Source of the DNA: Alphaproteobacteria bacterium
GTDB taxonomy: Bacteria > Pseudomonadota > Alphaproteobacteria > UBA6615
Direction: 5' to 3'
NCBI GenBank assembly: GCA_039980135.1
Contig: JBDXCV010000009.1
Span: 257,854-321,853, forward strand
DNA: 64,000 bases
Every line of letters begins with the position of its first letter. Positions within the stretch are counted from its first letter, which is position 1. Below the pieces are notes generated by a model. The model searched no databases. It saw only the letters and a program-made list of their open reading frames with translations, and had not been told where the DNA came from. This document shows positions 8,945 to 18,101 of this stretch, one piece after another. A program made the position numbers and the translations under genes.

Positions 8945-9877
8945 ATGAGGACGACACACACCGATCCGTGGCGACGGGTCTCGGTTGTGGCGGTAACCCA
9001 TCACAGCCGCGCGGTCATCGAAAATTGCCTGGCCGGCATTGGCGACGATGCCGAAGTGGTCGTTATCGACAACGCCAGCGACGATGGGACGCCGGACCTC
9101 GTGCGGCGGCTGGTACCCCATGCGGATATCCAGGAAAATGCGATCGGCGTGGGCTACGGCGCGGGCGCCAACCAGGGCCTCGCGAAGGTAACGCGTGAGT
9201 TTGCGCTTCTGGCTAATCCCGATTCCCGGGTCGATACGATCGCGCTGGAACGGCTGCTTGCCGCCGCCGACGCGTATCCGGACGCCGCCCTGCTCGCACC
9301 CTGTGTGCTCGACGACGCTGGCGCATATGAGCCGGCGCACGATGCCGAACTTTTCCGGCGCCACCTGTTGCCGGCACGGGCCGGCGAAACGCCACCCGAT
9401 GGCCCCTGTTGTGCGGAATATCTCTCCGGCGCGGTGGTTCTGCTTCGCATGGCGTCATTTCGGGACATCGGGCCGTTCGACGACGCGATCTTTCTGTACT
9501 ACGAAGACGATGATTTCTGCATGCGCATACGCCGCAAGGGCTTCAGTGCCATTCTGGTGCCCGATGCCATGGTCAACCATGGCGGTGGCGGGTCGGTCCG
9601 ACCGAGCGCGCATTACCGTTGGGAAAAATACTGGCACATGGCCTGGTCTCGGCTTTATCTCGAACAAAAATATCATGGCCGCGTCGCCTGCGCCGCGATC
9701 GCCTGGCCCAACCTGCTGCGTTACACCTTGAAAGCAATCGGGAATGGTCTGACCCTGCGCCGCGCACAGGCATGGCGAGACGTGGCCCGGCTGTTCGGGA
9801 CGGTCGGATATTTGCTTCACATCCCGGCATCCCGGACGGTGGCGCGCGCCAGACCCCAACAAACCGGCATAGAGTGA
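8945..9877 (+). CDS. Glycosyltransferase family 2 (rhamnosyltransferase-like)
   Basis: First gene of the glycan island. This inverting GT-A enzyme of 310 residues transfers a sugar from a nucleotide donor on the cytoplasmic side. It has the N-terminal V-V-A-V-T-H-H-S strand, V-V-I-D-N-A-S-D-D-G nucleotide-binding segment, N-P-D-S metal-site-like motif (in place of DxD) and the acceptor-side E-D-D-D-F-C-M-R motif typical of WbbL-like rhamnosyltransferases. The ATG at 8945 precedes the fold; the longer open frame from 8621 overlaps the hydrolase and is not credible. It is followed 2 nt later by the CDP-glucose dehydratase and probably uses a deoxyhexose made by the next genes. Confidence 0.88.
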   Translation: MRTTHTDPWRRVSVVAVTHHSRAVIENCLAGIGDDAEVVVIDNASDDGTPDLVRRLVPHADIQENAIGVGYGAGANQGLAKVTREFALLANPDSRVDTIALERLLAAADAYPDAALLAPCVLDDAGAYEPAHDAELFRRHLLPARAGETPPDGPCCAEYLSGAVVLLRMASFRDIGPFDDAIFLYYEDDDFCMRIRRKGFSAILVPDAMVNHGGGGSVRPSAHYRWEKYWHMAWSRLYLEQKYHGRVACAAIAWPNLLRYTLKAIGNGLTLRRAQAWRDVARLFGTVGYLLHIPASRTVARARPQQTGIE

Positions 9878-9879
9878 CG

Positions 9880-10968
9880 ATGAGCAATCCCGATCAGGAC
9901 TTCTGGCGCGGACGGCGCGTCCTCGTGACCGGCCATACCGGCTTCAAGGGCGCCTGGCTGTGCGCGTGGCTGGAGATGCTGGGCGCCGAGGTGCATGGTT
10001 TCGCGCTCCCTCCCGAGCCGGGCGCAAACCTGTTCCGTGACCTGGGCGCGTGGACATACCTCACCTCCATGACGGGCGACATCCGTGATCGCGAGGCTGT
10101 GGAAATCGCCTGCGCCGCCGCCGACCCGGATATCGTCATTCATCTGGCCGCCCAGTCCCTGGTCCGCCGCGCCCATCGCGACCCGCTGGGCACCTACGCG
10201 AGCAACGTGCAGGGCACCGGAAATCTTCTTGAAAAGCTCTCCGCCTGTGCGGGGCTCCGCGCGATTTTGGTTGTCACCAGCGACAAATGTTACAGGAACG
10301 ACAATAGCGGCCGCCCGTTCGTGGAATCCGACCCGTTGGGGGGCAGCGAGCCTTATGGGGCGTCGAAGGCGGCGCAGGAAACGCTCAGCGCCGGCTGGCG
10401 CAAAGGCATCCTCGAAAACCGCGAGCGTGCACCGCGGCTCGCCACCGCGCGCGCCGGCAATGTCATCGGCGGCGGCGACTGGTCGGAGGACCGGATATTG
10501 CCCGACCTGTTCCGGGCCATCGGCGCGGGCGACGCGCTCCAGGTCCGCAACCCCGACGCGACGCGACCGTGGCAACATGTGCTCGACGTGCTGGCGGGCT
10601 ATATGCGCTATGCCGAGGCCCTGGTGCGCGACAAGGATGCAACGCTTCCGACCGCGCTCAACTTCGGCCCCGATGTGGAATCGGCACAGCCGGTGCGCTG
10701 GGTCCTGGAACGTGTGATCGAAACCGCCCGCACCGAAGGCATCGACGTCCAGGATTGGCACCACGTGCCGGAGGACGGGCCTGCGGAAGCCACCAATCTG
10801 GCCCTCGATGCGACGCTTGCGGCCACGACACTGGATTGGCGACCGCGCCTCTCGCAGACGGATGCCGCCGAGTGGACAGCGCGCTGGCACGCCCGGGCGT
10901 TGCAGGGTGCATCCCCGCGCGATCTCGTCGAGGCACAGATCAACGCCTATCGGGATCTCGCATCATGA
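9880..10968 (+). CDS. rfbG: CDP-glucose 4,6-dehydratase
   Basis: An extended SDR of 362 residues that converts CDP-glucose to CDP-4-keto-6-deoxyglucose, the entry point for CDP-linked deoxy and dideoxy sugars. The cofactor motif G-H-T-G-F-K-G-A-W near residue 18 and V-T-S-D-K-C-Y near 133 are diagnostic of RfbG rather than of dTDP-glucose dehydratase. The catalytic Y-G-A-S-K follows at about 160. It overlaps the next start by 4 nt (ATGA). No CDP-glucose pyrophosphorylase (rfbF) is in the window, so the CDP-glucose must come from elsewhere. Confidence 0.92.
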   Translation: MSNPDQDFWRGRRVLVTGHTGFKGAWLCAWLEMLGAEVHGFALPPEPGANLFRDLGAWTYLTSMTGDIRDREAVEIACAAADPDIVIHLAAQSLVRRAHRDPLGTYASNVQGTGNLLEKLSACAGLRAILVVTSDKCYRNDNSGRPFVESDPLGGSEPYGASKAAQETLSAGWRKGILENRERAPRLATARAGNVIGGGDWSEDRILPDLFRAIGAGDALQVRNPDATRPWQHVLDVLAGYMRYAEALVRDKDATLPTALNFGPDVESAQPVRWVLERVIETARTEGIDVQDWHHVPEDGPAEATNLALDATLAATTLDWRPRLSQTDAAEWTARWHARALQGASPRDLVEAQINAYRDLAS

Positions 10969-12212
10969 ACGCCGTCACCGGCACACATCCGGCATGCCGT
11001 TTCTGTGGCGAGGTCCTGCGGACCAGCTTTGCCGATCTGGGTGCGACACCGCTCGCGAACAGCTACCTGGACAACGCCGACCCCGGCACCCCGGACCCGT
11101 CCTATCCGCTCCACGCGCGCGTGTGTGACAACTGCCTCCTCGTCCAGGCGGAAGACGTCGTGCCTGCCGAGGAGATTTTCTCCGAATACGCCTACTTCTC
11201 ATCTTTCTCGACGAGCTGGGTCGCCCATGCCGAAGCCTATACGAAGATGGCGACCAAGCGTTTCGATCTGGATTCCTCGAGCTCGGTCGTCGAAGTCGCC
11301 AGCAACGACGGCTACCTGCTGCAACATTTCGTCAAGGCGGGAATCCCCGTCCTCGGGATCGAACCCGCCGCCAACGTCGCCGAGGCGGCCGAGGCGAACG
11401 GCGTGCCGACCATGGCCGCATTCTTCGGCCTCGAACTGGCAGATGCCCTGCGAAGCAAGGGAACCCAAGCGGACCTCCTGCTCGGCAACAACGTGCTGGC
11501 CCATGTGCCGGACCTGAACGACTTCGTCGCCGGTCTCGCCCGTCTGCTGGCGGAAGACGGCGTCCTGACCATGGAGTTCCCCCATCTGGCGCGGCTGATC
11601 GAGCATGCGCAGTTCGACACGATCTACCACGAGCATTTCTCCTATTTTTCACTGCTCGTCGTCGAAAAGGTCTTCGCCCGGCACGGGCTGCGGTTGTTCG
11701 ACGTCGAAGAATTACCGACCCATGGCGGGAGTTTGCGAATATTCGCGTCGCACGCAGACGGCGCGGCACGCCCGGAAGGATCCGGCCTCGCAAAGGTCCG
11801 CCGCGACGAGGCCGCGATGGGGCTCGACAAGGTCGCGAGTTACGCCGGGTTCCAGGCGCGTGTGGAGGCCATCCGCGACGGGCTGCTCGCGTTTCTGGCA
11901 AAGGCCGGGGACGACGGTAAGTCCGTCGCCGCCTATGGGGCGGCCGCCAAGGGCAACACGCTCCTGAACTATTGCGGGGTGGACGCGGCACTTATCGACT
12001 TCGTGGCCGATGTGAGTGACCAGAAACAGGGCAAGTTCCTGCCGGGCAGCCATATCCCGATCGTCGCCCCCGCGCGGTTGCGCGACACGAAGCCGGACTT
12101 TGTGCTGATATTGCCGTGGAACCTGAAACGCGAGATCACCGTCGCCCATGATTATATCGCGGAATGGGGTGGTCGGTTTGTCGTCGCCGTGCCGGAGCTG
12201 ACCATCCTGTGA
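10965..12212 (+). CDS. Sugar C-methyltransferase (NDP-4-keto-hexose 3-C-methyltransferase-like)
   Basis: A 415-residue SAM enzyme with the three-part layout of TylC3/NovU-like C-methyltransferases. The N-terminal zinc-binding domain has two C-x2-C pairs (C-R-F-C near residue 10, C-D-N-C near 48). The central SAM fold begins V-V-E-V-A-S-N-D-G-Y. The C-terminal domain carries Y-G-A-A-A-K-G-N. The conserved Y-H-E-H-F-S-Y-F active-site stretch is present. Family members methylate C3 of NDP-4-keto-6-deoxyhexoses. Placed directly after CDP-glucose 4,6-dehydratase, it should produce a CDP-3-C-methyl-4-keto-6-deoxyhexose. It overlaps both neighbours by 1-4 nt, indicating translational coupling. Confidence 0.9.
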   Translation: MNAVTGTHPACRFCGEVLRTSFADLGATPLANSYLDNADPGTPDPSYPLHARVCDNCLLVQAEDVVPAEEIFSEYAYFSSFSTSWVAHAEAYTKMATKRFDLDSSSSVVEVASNDGYLLQHFVKAGIPVLGIEPAANVAEAAEANGVPTMAAFFGLELADALRSKGTQADLLLGNNVLAHVPDLNDFVAGLARLLAEDGVLTMEFPHLARLIEHAQFDTIYHEHFSYFSLLVVEKVFARHGLRLFDVEELPTHGGSLRIFASHADGAARPEGSGLAKVRRDEAAMGLDKVASYAGFQARVEAIRDGLLAFLAKAGDDGKSVAAYGAAAKGNTLLNYCGVDAALIDFVADVSDQKQGKFLPGSHIPIVAPARLRDTKPDFVLILPWNLKREITVAHDYIAEWGGRFVVAVPELTIL

Positions 12213-12748
12213 TGAAGTTTATGCCCACGGAAATCGCCGGAGTCTTCGTCATCGCGACGGAACCGATCGCAGACGAACGCGGTGATTTTGCGCGAAGCTA
12301 TTGCACCGATGAGTTTCGGGCAGCCGGCATTCGCTTCGGCATCACCCAGACGAACATCTCGCGCAACCACCGGCGCGGCACGCTGCGCGGCATGCACTAT
12401 CAGGCCGAACCGTCCCCCGACCCGAAACTCGTCCGCTGTACACGTGGGCGCATCTTCGATGTCGCCGTCGACCTCAGGCCCCGGTCGGAAACCTTCTGCA
12501 GCTGGACCGGCGCCGAGCTCACCCCGGAACATCAGAACGCCCTTTTCGTGCCCCCCGGTTGCGCACACGGATTCCTGACGCTCGAGGATAATTGCGACAT
12601 CGAATATCTGATGGGAGCTCCCTATGTGGCCGAGCTGGCGCAGGGGGTGCGGTGGGATGACCCCGCATTTGGGATTGATTGGCCGCACGAGCCGGCATTG
12701 ATGTCCGATCGCGATGCGTCCTATCCCGACTTCGCGACCGAGGTCTAG
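12212..12748 (+). CDS. dTDP-4-dehydrorhamnose 3,5-epimerase-family protein
   Basis: A 178-residue cupin-fold epimerase of the RmlC family. It shows D-E-R-G-D-F at the N-terminus, the catalytic-His motif L-R-G-M-H-Y-Q near residue 64, and P-P-G-C-A-H-G-F near 109. RmlC relatives epimerise C3, C5 or both in 4-keto sugars. After the C-methyltransferase this enzyme probably inverts C5 (or C3) of the branched CDP-sugar rather than making rhamnose, since no RmlA/B/D set is present. The ATG at 12212 overlaps the previous stop by one base. Confidence 0.88.
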   Translation: MKFMPTEIAGVFVIATEPIADERGDFARSYCTDEFRAAGIRFGITQTNISRNHRRGTLRGMHYQAEPSPDPKLVRCTRGRIFDVAVDLRPRSETFCSWTGAELTPEHQNALFVPPGCAHGFLTLEDNCDIEYLMGAPYVAELAQGVRWDDPAFGIDWPHEPALMSDRDASYPDFATEV

Positions 12749-12749
12749 A

Positions 12750-13340
12750 ATGGGGGGCCTCAGCTACAGCCTCCGCCGCCTGTTCGGTGCCCCGCCGCGC
12801 AAGAGCCAGCTTCCCGGCTATATCTCGATCGGACGTGGCACCTACGGCCTCGACCGAAACAGCTTCGCCGGCCTGTCGCCCGACTGTCCGGTGTCAGTCG
12901 GGAATTATTGTTCCGTCGGGCCCGAAGTCATGATCCTCTGCAAGACCGACCATCGGACGGACCGCCCCGCGACCTATCCCGTGCGCAGTCTCCTGGAAAG
13001 CGGCGGGGCCAACCCCGATGCCGTCACCCGCGGGCCCATCACCATCGGACATGATGTGTGGATCGGCGCCCGTGCGATCATCCTCAGCGGCGTGACCATC
13101 GGAAACGGGGCCGTCATCGGCGCCGGCGCCGTGGTTTCCCGCGATATCGCGTCATACTCGGTCAATGTCGGTGTGCCGGCAAGGAACGTCCGGAGCCGGT
13201 TCGAACCCGCGCAGATCGCGGCACTTGAGGCCATCGCATGGTGGAACTGGCCGGAAACGAAGATTCGCAATTCGGCCGATCTGTTCGAGACCGGCATCGA
13301 CGATTTCATCGCCGGCGCCGAACGGGCATCCGATGGCTGA
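12750..13340 (+). CDS. Hexapeptide-repeat acetyltransferase (CatB/XAT-like)
   Basis: A 196-residue left-handed beta-helix acyltransferase. Hexapeptide repeats run from [10 protein letters not shown] to [11 protein letters not shown] and V-I-G-A-G-A-V-V. The loop K-T-D-H-R-T-D near residue 72 supplies the likely catalytic His of the xenobiotic/sugar acetyltransferase group. It probably O- or N-acetylates a sugar or sugar nucleotide made by this operon. It starts 1 nt after the epimerase stop and overlaps the next gene by 8 nt. Confidence 0.87.
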   Translation: MGGLSYSLRRLFGAPPRKSQLPGYISIGRGTYGLDRNSFAGLSPDCPVSVGNYCSVGPEVMILCKTDHRTDRPATYPVRSLLESGGANPDAVTRGPITIGHDVWIGARAIILSGVTIGNGAVIGAGAVVSRDIASYSVNVGVPARNVRSRFEPAQIAALEAIAWWNWPETKIRNSADLFETGIDDFIAGAERASDG

Positions 13341-14250
13341 TTCGCGCCCGGCTCCAGACTTCTCGTCCGCGCTGGTGACCGGTGCGACGGGGTTCCTTGG
13401 ATTTCATCTCGCCGGCCGTCTGGCCGACGCCGGTGTCGCGATTACCGTGATCACGCGCCCGTCGAGCGACCCGGCGCGCATCGCGGAGTTGCCGGACAAC
13501 ATCAAAATCCACACCGCAACGGGCGACAGCGCCGATCTGATCGCCTGTCTCGACCGGGCGAAGCCCGATACGGTGTTCCATCTCGCGGCGCGATTCCTGG
13601 GCGCCCACACGCCCGACGATATCGCGGGACTGATCGAAGACAATGTGACCTTCACGGCCCAGCTCTGCGAAGCGGCCGTCGCCGCGAAATGCCCGGCCCT
13701 CGTGGCCGCAGGCACCGGATGGCAGAACGCCGGGAGCGCCCCCGGTGATCCGACACCGGCCCCGAACACGCTCTATGCCGCGAGCAAGCAGGCGGCCGAT
13801 GACATCATCGACTATTATTGCCGGCAGTCGGATTTGAACGCGGTCACGCTCAAGATCTACGACAGCTACGGCCCCGACGATCCCCGGCGCAAGTTCCTGG
13901 CCGTGCTTCGCGAGACCGCAACCCGGGGTGAAGCGCTCGATGCGACTCCGGGCGATCAGTTGCTCCACATGGTGCATGTGGACGATCTGGTCGACGGGTT
14001 CGTCCATGCGGGCAATCTTCTCGCGACGGGTGAAATTCGCGGCCGCGCCAGCCACACCCTGCCGTCGGGGCAGGCCGTCACGCTGCGTGAGCTGGCCGAA
14101 TTGTGGATGTCGACGAACGATTGCCGCGTCGAGATTGATTGGGGCCGCCGGCCCCATCGCGACGGCGAGGTCATGGCGCCGTGGGAGGGTACTCCCTTGC
14201 CCGGCTGGACTCCCCGGATCGGCCTGAAAGCGGGCCTGAAGGGCTGCTAG
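13333..14250 (+). CDS. NAD-dependent epimerase/dehydratase (sugar 4-ketoreductase candidate)
   Basis: An extended SDR of 305 residues with T-G-A-T-G-F-L-G-F near residue 17, the structural Ser/Thr region A-A-G-T-G-W-Q near 127 and the catalytic Y-A-A-S-K near 150. As the last gene of the CDP-sugar operon it is the best candidate for reducing the 4-keto group after C-methylation and epimerisation. The start at 13333 overlaps the acetyltransferase. Its TAG stop shares the palindrome CTAG with the stop of the convergent gene at 14247. Confidence 0.85.
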   Translation: MADSRPAPDFSSALVTGATGFLGFHLAGRLADAGVAITVITRPSSDPARIAELPDNIKIHTATGDSADLIACLDRAKPDTVFHLAARFLGAHTPDDIAGLIEDNVTFTAQLCEAAVAAKCPALVAAGTGWQNAGSAPGDPTPAPNTLYAASKQAADDIIDYYCRQSDLNAVTLKIYDSYGPDDPRRKFLAVLRETATRGEALDATPGDQLLHMVHVDDLVDGFVHAGNLLATGEIRGRASHTLPSGQAVTLRELAELWMSTNDCRVEIDWGRRPHRDGEVMAPWEGTPLPGWTPRIGLKAGLKGC

Positions 14251-15137
14251 GTCGCCTCACCCGGCCCGAACAGATCGCCGCGCCCGCCGGCAAGGAACGG
14301 CCGGGGCGCATAGCCGAAATCCGCCGCCGCCGCGCCCACATCGAAGGCAAGGTCCCGATTCATCCGTCGCGCGACATCCGCGCTTAGCTCGCTGCCGGGA
14401 ATGACGCCGCCGGCGAGCGCCAGTATCTGCGGCAAGGCCGGGATATTGATCATTCGCGGTGACCGTTCCAGCACCGTGAAAATCCTTGCGATCATGTCCC
14501 GGTAGGAAAGGGTCTCGCCGCCGCCGAGGGCGTAGATGCGGCCATGGGTCTGCCTGTTATCCAGCGCAGATAGCGCCGCGGCCGCCAGATCGTCGGCATG
14601 CACGGGCTGGCGGGAACCCATGGCGTCGCCATAAACAGGATAGACGCCGAACCGGCGAATGAAACGCCCCGCCGCCGCAACGGTGTGGTCCCGGCCCGTC
14701 CCGTAGATCAGGGTGGGCCGCAAGATTGTCAGGGCCATGCCATGGGTGCGGCTTCGGTCCTGCAGTTTTTGCTCGGCATCGAGAACCCGCTCGACCACGG
14801 CCTTTTCATGCGCCGTCGACGTATCCGCCTTGCCGAGCACCGATGTGGTGCTGAAACAGACCAGGCGCTGCACACCGCCTTCCGCGAGCGGGTCCGCGAG
14901 GGGTGCGAGGCGCCATACTGGTATTGTCGCGATCGCCTGCCGGGGCAGTTCCGCATCGGGTGCGAACCCCTGTTCGGCCTCGAAGGCGGCCGGCTGCAGG
15001 CTCTTGAGCCTGGGGAGTCTGCCGGGCTCCCGCGCCAACGCCAGGACCGGCCGGTCACCCAGACGCGTCAGAATGTGTGCGCCGATCTGCCCCGTGGCGC
15101 CGACGACCAGCAGCGCGGCGGGCGTGGCTTCAGTCAT
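14247..15137 (-). CDS. NAD(P)-dependent SDR-type sugar nucleotide reductase
   Basis: A 296-residue extended or atypical SDR. The N-terminal V-V-G-A-T-G-Q-I-G-A cofactor motif is clear. The active-site pattern is weak: S-T-T-S-V near 93 and Y-G-T-G near 145, without an obvious YxxxK. It is most like the NAD(P)-binding Rossmann proteins annotated as NAD-dependent epimerase/dehydratase. The ATG at 15137 overlaps the stop of the upstream 3,5-epimerase-like gene by 8 nt, so the two form a coupled pair and probably act on the same 4-keto sugar. An upstream start at 15194 is less likely. Confidence 0.8.
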   Translation of the reverse strand: MTEATPAALLVVGATGQIGAHILTRLGDRPVLALAREPGRLPRLKSLQPAAFEAEQGFAPDAELPRQAIATIPVWRLAPLADPLAEGGVQRLVCFSTTSVLGKADTSTAHEKAVVERVLDAEQKLQDRSRTHGMALTILRPTLIYGTGRDHTVAAAGRFIRRFGVYPVYGDAMGSRQPVHADDLAAAALSALDNRQTHGRIYALGGGETLSYRDMIARIFTVLERSPRMINIPALPQILALAGGVIPGSELSADVARRMNRDLAFDVGAAAADFGYAPRPFLAGGRGDLFGPGEAT

Positions 15138-15693
15138 CCCGGCCGAACGGTGATTCGAGATCCGCCAGAAGCGGCAGGGCCTCGTCGCGCGCATTCACAA
15201 TTGCATCGCCCACGCCCACCGGCCAATCGATCGCCAGCGCAGGGTCACGCCACAACACACCGCCTGTCGCCTCGGCGCGATAGGGTGCCGTCAGCTTGTA
15301 GAAGACGAGGGTGTCGGGCTCGGTCGTGCAGTATCCGTGCGCAAAACCCGGCGGGATCCATAGCTGCTGCGGCGAGTCACCGCGCAAGGTAACACCCACA
15401 TGTCTGCCGAAGGTCGGCGACCCCTTGCGGACATCCAGCGCGACATCGTAGATGGCGCCCGAGAGGCATACGATCAGCTTGCCCTGATCATGGGGCGGGA
15501 TCTGAAAATGCAATGCGCGGATCACACCGACCGCCGCGCTATGGGTCAGATTGTCCTGCGCGAACGAGACCGGGAGCCCCGCCTCGGCCAATACCGCCGG
15601 ATTCCAGAGTTCGCTCAGCCAGCCGCGATTGTCCATGTGGCGGCCGGGATCGACGATTTTGACGTCCGGAATATCTGTGTCGATGATCTGCAC
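15130..15693 (-). CDS. dTDP-4-dehydrorhamnose 3,5-epimerase-related protein (second copy)
   Basis: A 187-residue RmlC-fold protein, divergent from the copy at 12212. It keeps D-N-R-G-W-L, the His of I-R-A-L-H-F-Q and P-P-G-F-A-H-G-Y. The substitution of R-G by R-A before the catalytic His and the W-N-P segment resemble WxcM/FdtA-like or FnlC-like relatives as well as RmlC. The start is a GTG at 15693 with no good ribosome site, so the exact N-terminus is uncertain. It is first in a two-gene operon with the SDR at 14247. Confidence 0.82.
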   Translation of the reverse strand: MQIIDTDIPDVKIVDPGRHMDNRGWLSELWNPAVLAEAGLPVSFAQDNLTHSAAVGVIRALHFQIPPHDQGKLIVCLSGAIYDVALDVRKGSPTFGRHVGVTLRGDSPQQLWIPPGFAHGYCTTEPDTLVFYKLTAPYRAEATGGVLWRDPALAIDWPVGVGDAIVNARDEALPLLADLESPFGRDD

Positions 15694-15917
15694 AGGAACG
15701 AAGTATCGGTGCGACCCCGGTGCGTCAAGGAAGCTGCCTGCAAGTAGCCATGTTTTCTGGCCCCATGGGAAACATGCCGCCAGTTAAATACAGCCGGATC
15801 AATGGCATAGGGTGTATGATCGTCGCAAACCGAGGTAAAGCGCGCACCGAGCAAGAGAAACCGGCCCATCGGGCGGATGAACGGAACACGCTCACGCCGT
15901 TGGCCGCATGAACCCTT
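15694..15917. other. Divergent intergenic region
   Basis: A 224 nt spacer between the 3,5-epimerase-like gene (-) and a glycosyltransferase (+). It is visibly more AT-rich around 15780-15850 than its surroundings, as expected of promoters for both directions. I could not identify convincing -35/-10 pairs or an operator. Confidence 0.45.
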
Positions 15918-16931
15918 TTGAACTCTATCCGGACAACCCCAGAATTGTCGGCCTCCGTCACAGTCATCATCGTCAACTTCAATGCGGGCGAACATCTGCG
16001 CAGATGCGTCGCGGCGCTGAAGGCGCAGTCGTATACGGATTTCTCCGTCGTTCTCGTGGACAACGCCTCAAGTGACCGGTCCCTCGACCTGGCCCGTGCC
16101 GAAATCGGTGACGACACGCGATTTTCCATCTCGCAGCCGCAATCCAATCTCGGTTTTGCTGCCGGCAACAATCGCGGCGCCGCGAACACGCAGAGCAGAT
16201 GGATCGCCACGCTGAACCCCGATGCGTTCCCCGCCGCCGACTGGCTTGAGACCCTTGTTGGAGCCACGAAGCGCCATCCGGACATCGCGATGTTCGGTTC
16301 AACGCAGGTCATGGCGAACGATCCGGCCAAACTGGATGGCGCCGGAGACCGCTACTTTGTCGCCGGTATCCCGTGGCGTGATCGTTCACGCGCACGTCTC
16401 GACAACGCGCGCAAGCAGGGCCATGACACGTTCGAGACCTTCTCGCCCTGTGCCGCGGCGGCGCTCTATCGTTCAAATGCCTTTCGGGATGCCGGGGGCT
16501 TCGACGAAAACTTTTTCTGCTACGTGGAGGATGTCGATCTCGCCTTCCGGATGCGCCGACGGGGCCACCGCTGCCTGCAGGTCATCGATGCGTTGGTGCA
16601 TCACGTCGGTGGCGGCGCGGGCGGCGGTCGACGGTCGGATTTCGCGCGTTACCACGGCACACGCAACCTGGTCTGGTGTTTCGCGAAGAACATGCCGATC
16701 GGGCCCCTGATTCTGCTGGCCCCGATACACCTGATCATCCTCGGATTCTTCCTGACCATCGCGGCCCTGCAGGGGAATGGCGGTGCGGTCGCAAGGGGCA
16801 TCAGGGATGGTATCGGCGGCCTGCGGCGCATCAAACGCGAGAAACACGACGCGGCAGCCCGCTCGACAGTCCTGGATGCTGTCGACTGGACCCCGCTCGG
16901 GTATCTTCGCCAACGGTTTCGGGGCGAATGA
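15918..16931 (+). CDS. Glycosyltransferase family 2 with C-terminal membrane segment
   Basis: A 337-residue GT-A fold enzyme. Features are V-T-V-I-I-V-N-F-N-A-G at the start, V-D-N-A-S-S-D-R-S, N-P-D-A in the metal-site position and E-D-V-D-L-A-F-R-M-R-R-R in the acceptor domain. A hydrophobic stretch near residues 265-290 may anchor it to the inner membrane. The only start in frame is TTG at 15918. An ATG at about 15908 lies in another frame, so a start in leader sequence or a small sequencing error is possible. It overlaps the next glycosyltransferase by 4 nt (ATGA). Confidence 0.85.
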   Translation: MNSIRTTPELSASVTVIIVNFNAGEHLRRCVAALKAQSYTDFSVVLVDNASSDRSLDLARAEIGDDTRFSISQPQSNLGFAAGNNRGAANTQSRWIATLNPDAFPAADWLETLVGATKRHPDIAMFGSTQVMANDPAKLDGAGDRYFVAGIPWRDRSRARLDNARKQGHDTFETFSPCAAAALYRSNAFRDAGGFDENFFCYVEDVDLAFRMRRRGHRCLQVIDALVHHVGGGAGGGRRSDFARYHGTRNLVWCFAKNMPIGPLILLAPIHLIILGFFLTIAALQGNGGAVARGIRDGIGGLRRIKREKHDAAARSTVLDAVDWTPLGYLRQRFRGE

Positions 16932-18097
16932 CGATGGCGTTGTCGCGATCCCTCAACATGGCGAAACGGCGGCTCGCCCATGCCATCGAAGCCGCCATGG
17001 CGCCAAGGTCCGGAGACTACGACAACCCGACGGCAGACCCGACGATCGCCGGGCTGTTTGGTGCGGCCAGCGGGATCGGGGAATCGGCACGGCTCTGTGT
17101 CGACGCGTTGCGCGGATTGGGCATCGAGACCGATACGATTGATCTGAGCGACGCGCTTCACCAGAACGACATCCACGCCGAGCGTTACCAGACGACCCGA
17201 TCCGGAAATGCCGGCCCGCTCATCATCCATCTGAACCCGCCGGAACTTCCGCGCGCACTGCGCCTGATCGGCCGCCAACGCCTCGCCGGCCGCAAGATCA
17301 TCGGATACTGGGCATGGGAGTTGCCTGAAGCACCGGCAAGCTGGTTGCGCGCGATGCAGTACGTCCATGAAGTCTGGACCCCGAGTGGTTTCTGCACCGC
17401 CGCGCTTTCGACCGGCGCGACTGTCCCGGTGAGGACCGTGCCGCATATCCTCCCGGAACTGCCACCTGTTGTGTCGGGAACGGCCGACCGTGACGTCGAG
17501 TTTCATGTGATCGCCGGCGGGGACGCGCGCTCCAGTCTCGCGCGCAAGAATCTCGAGGGCGCCCTTCTCGCATTCCGAAATGCATTCGGCGATGACCCGG
17601 CTGTCCGCCTCAGCATCCGGCTGGGACACGGGTCGTCAACGGACCCGGTGGTCGCGGCGTTCGAACGGCGTTGCGCGGCGCATCAGAACGTTCGATTGCT
17701 CGAAGACACCGTGGATGAGGCCGGATACACCCGTTTCATCGCATCGGCGGATGTGGTGATTTCATTGCACCGCTCCGAAGGTTTTGGCCTCGTGCTCGCC
17801 AAGGCCATGCGCATGGGACTTCCCGTCATCGCCACCGGCTGGTCGGGAAACATGGAGTTCATGACTGCGCAGACGGCGTGCCTCGTCGGCTTCGAAGCGA
17901 CAGATGTCCATGACCCGCAAGGCATTTATCCCGGCGCAGGGCAACATTGGGCGGAGCCTGATCTCGATGCGGCCTCCACATGGCTGAAACGACTGCGCTC
18001 GGACCCGGAGCTACGCACCCGGATCGGCGAAAATGCAGCGCGCGCGTATCCTGCGGGACGATTCCAGAAAATGCTGCGCGACGCGCTCGGTCGCTGA
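16928..18097 (+). CDS. Glycosyltransferase family 4
   Basis: A 389-residue GT-B enzyme (retaining, family 4 type). The C-terminal donor domain contains L-H-R-S-E-G-F-G-L-V-L-A-K-A-M near residue 280, followed by P-V-I-A-T-G-W-S-G-N. The classical E-x7-E motif has Lys in place of the second Glu. The N-terminal acceptor domain includes G-Y-W-A-W-E-L-P-E, common in GT4 enzymes of polysaccharide loci. It overlaps the preceding GT2 by 4 nt and converges on the aminotransferase gene with a 4 nt gap. The donor is unknown. Confidence 0.87.
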   Translation: MTMALSRSLNMAKRRLAHAIEAAMAPRSGDYDNPTADPTIAGLFGAASGIGESARLCVDALRGLGIETDTIDLSDALHQNDIHAERYQTTRSGNAGPLIIHLNPPELPRALRLIGRQRLAGRKIIGYWAWELPEAPASWLRAMQYVHEVWTPSGFCTAALSTGATVPVRTVPHILPELPPVVSGTADRDVEFHVIAGGDARSSLARKNLEGALLAFRNAFGDDPAVRLSIRLGHGSSTDPVVAAFERRCAAHQNVRLLEDTVDEAGYTRFIASADVVISLHRSEGFGLVLAKAMRMGLPVIATGWSGNMEFMTAQTACLVGFEATDVHDPQGIYPGAGQHWAEPDLDAASTWLKRLRSDPELRTRIGENAARAYPAGRFQKMLRDALGR

Positions 18098-18101
18098 ATA
18101 T

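Noticed and set aside
12212-12748. dTDP-rhamnose pathway (rmlC)
   Set aside because: No RmlA, RmlB or RmlD is present in the window and the epimerase is embedded among CDP-sugar genes, so rhamnose synthesis is not supported.
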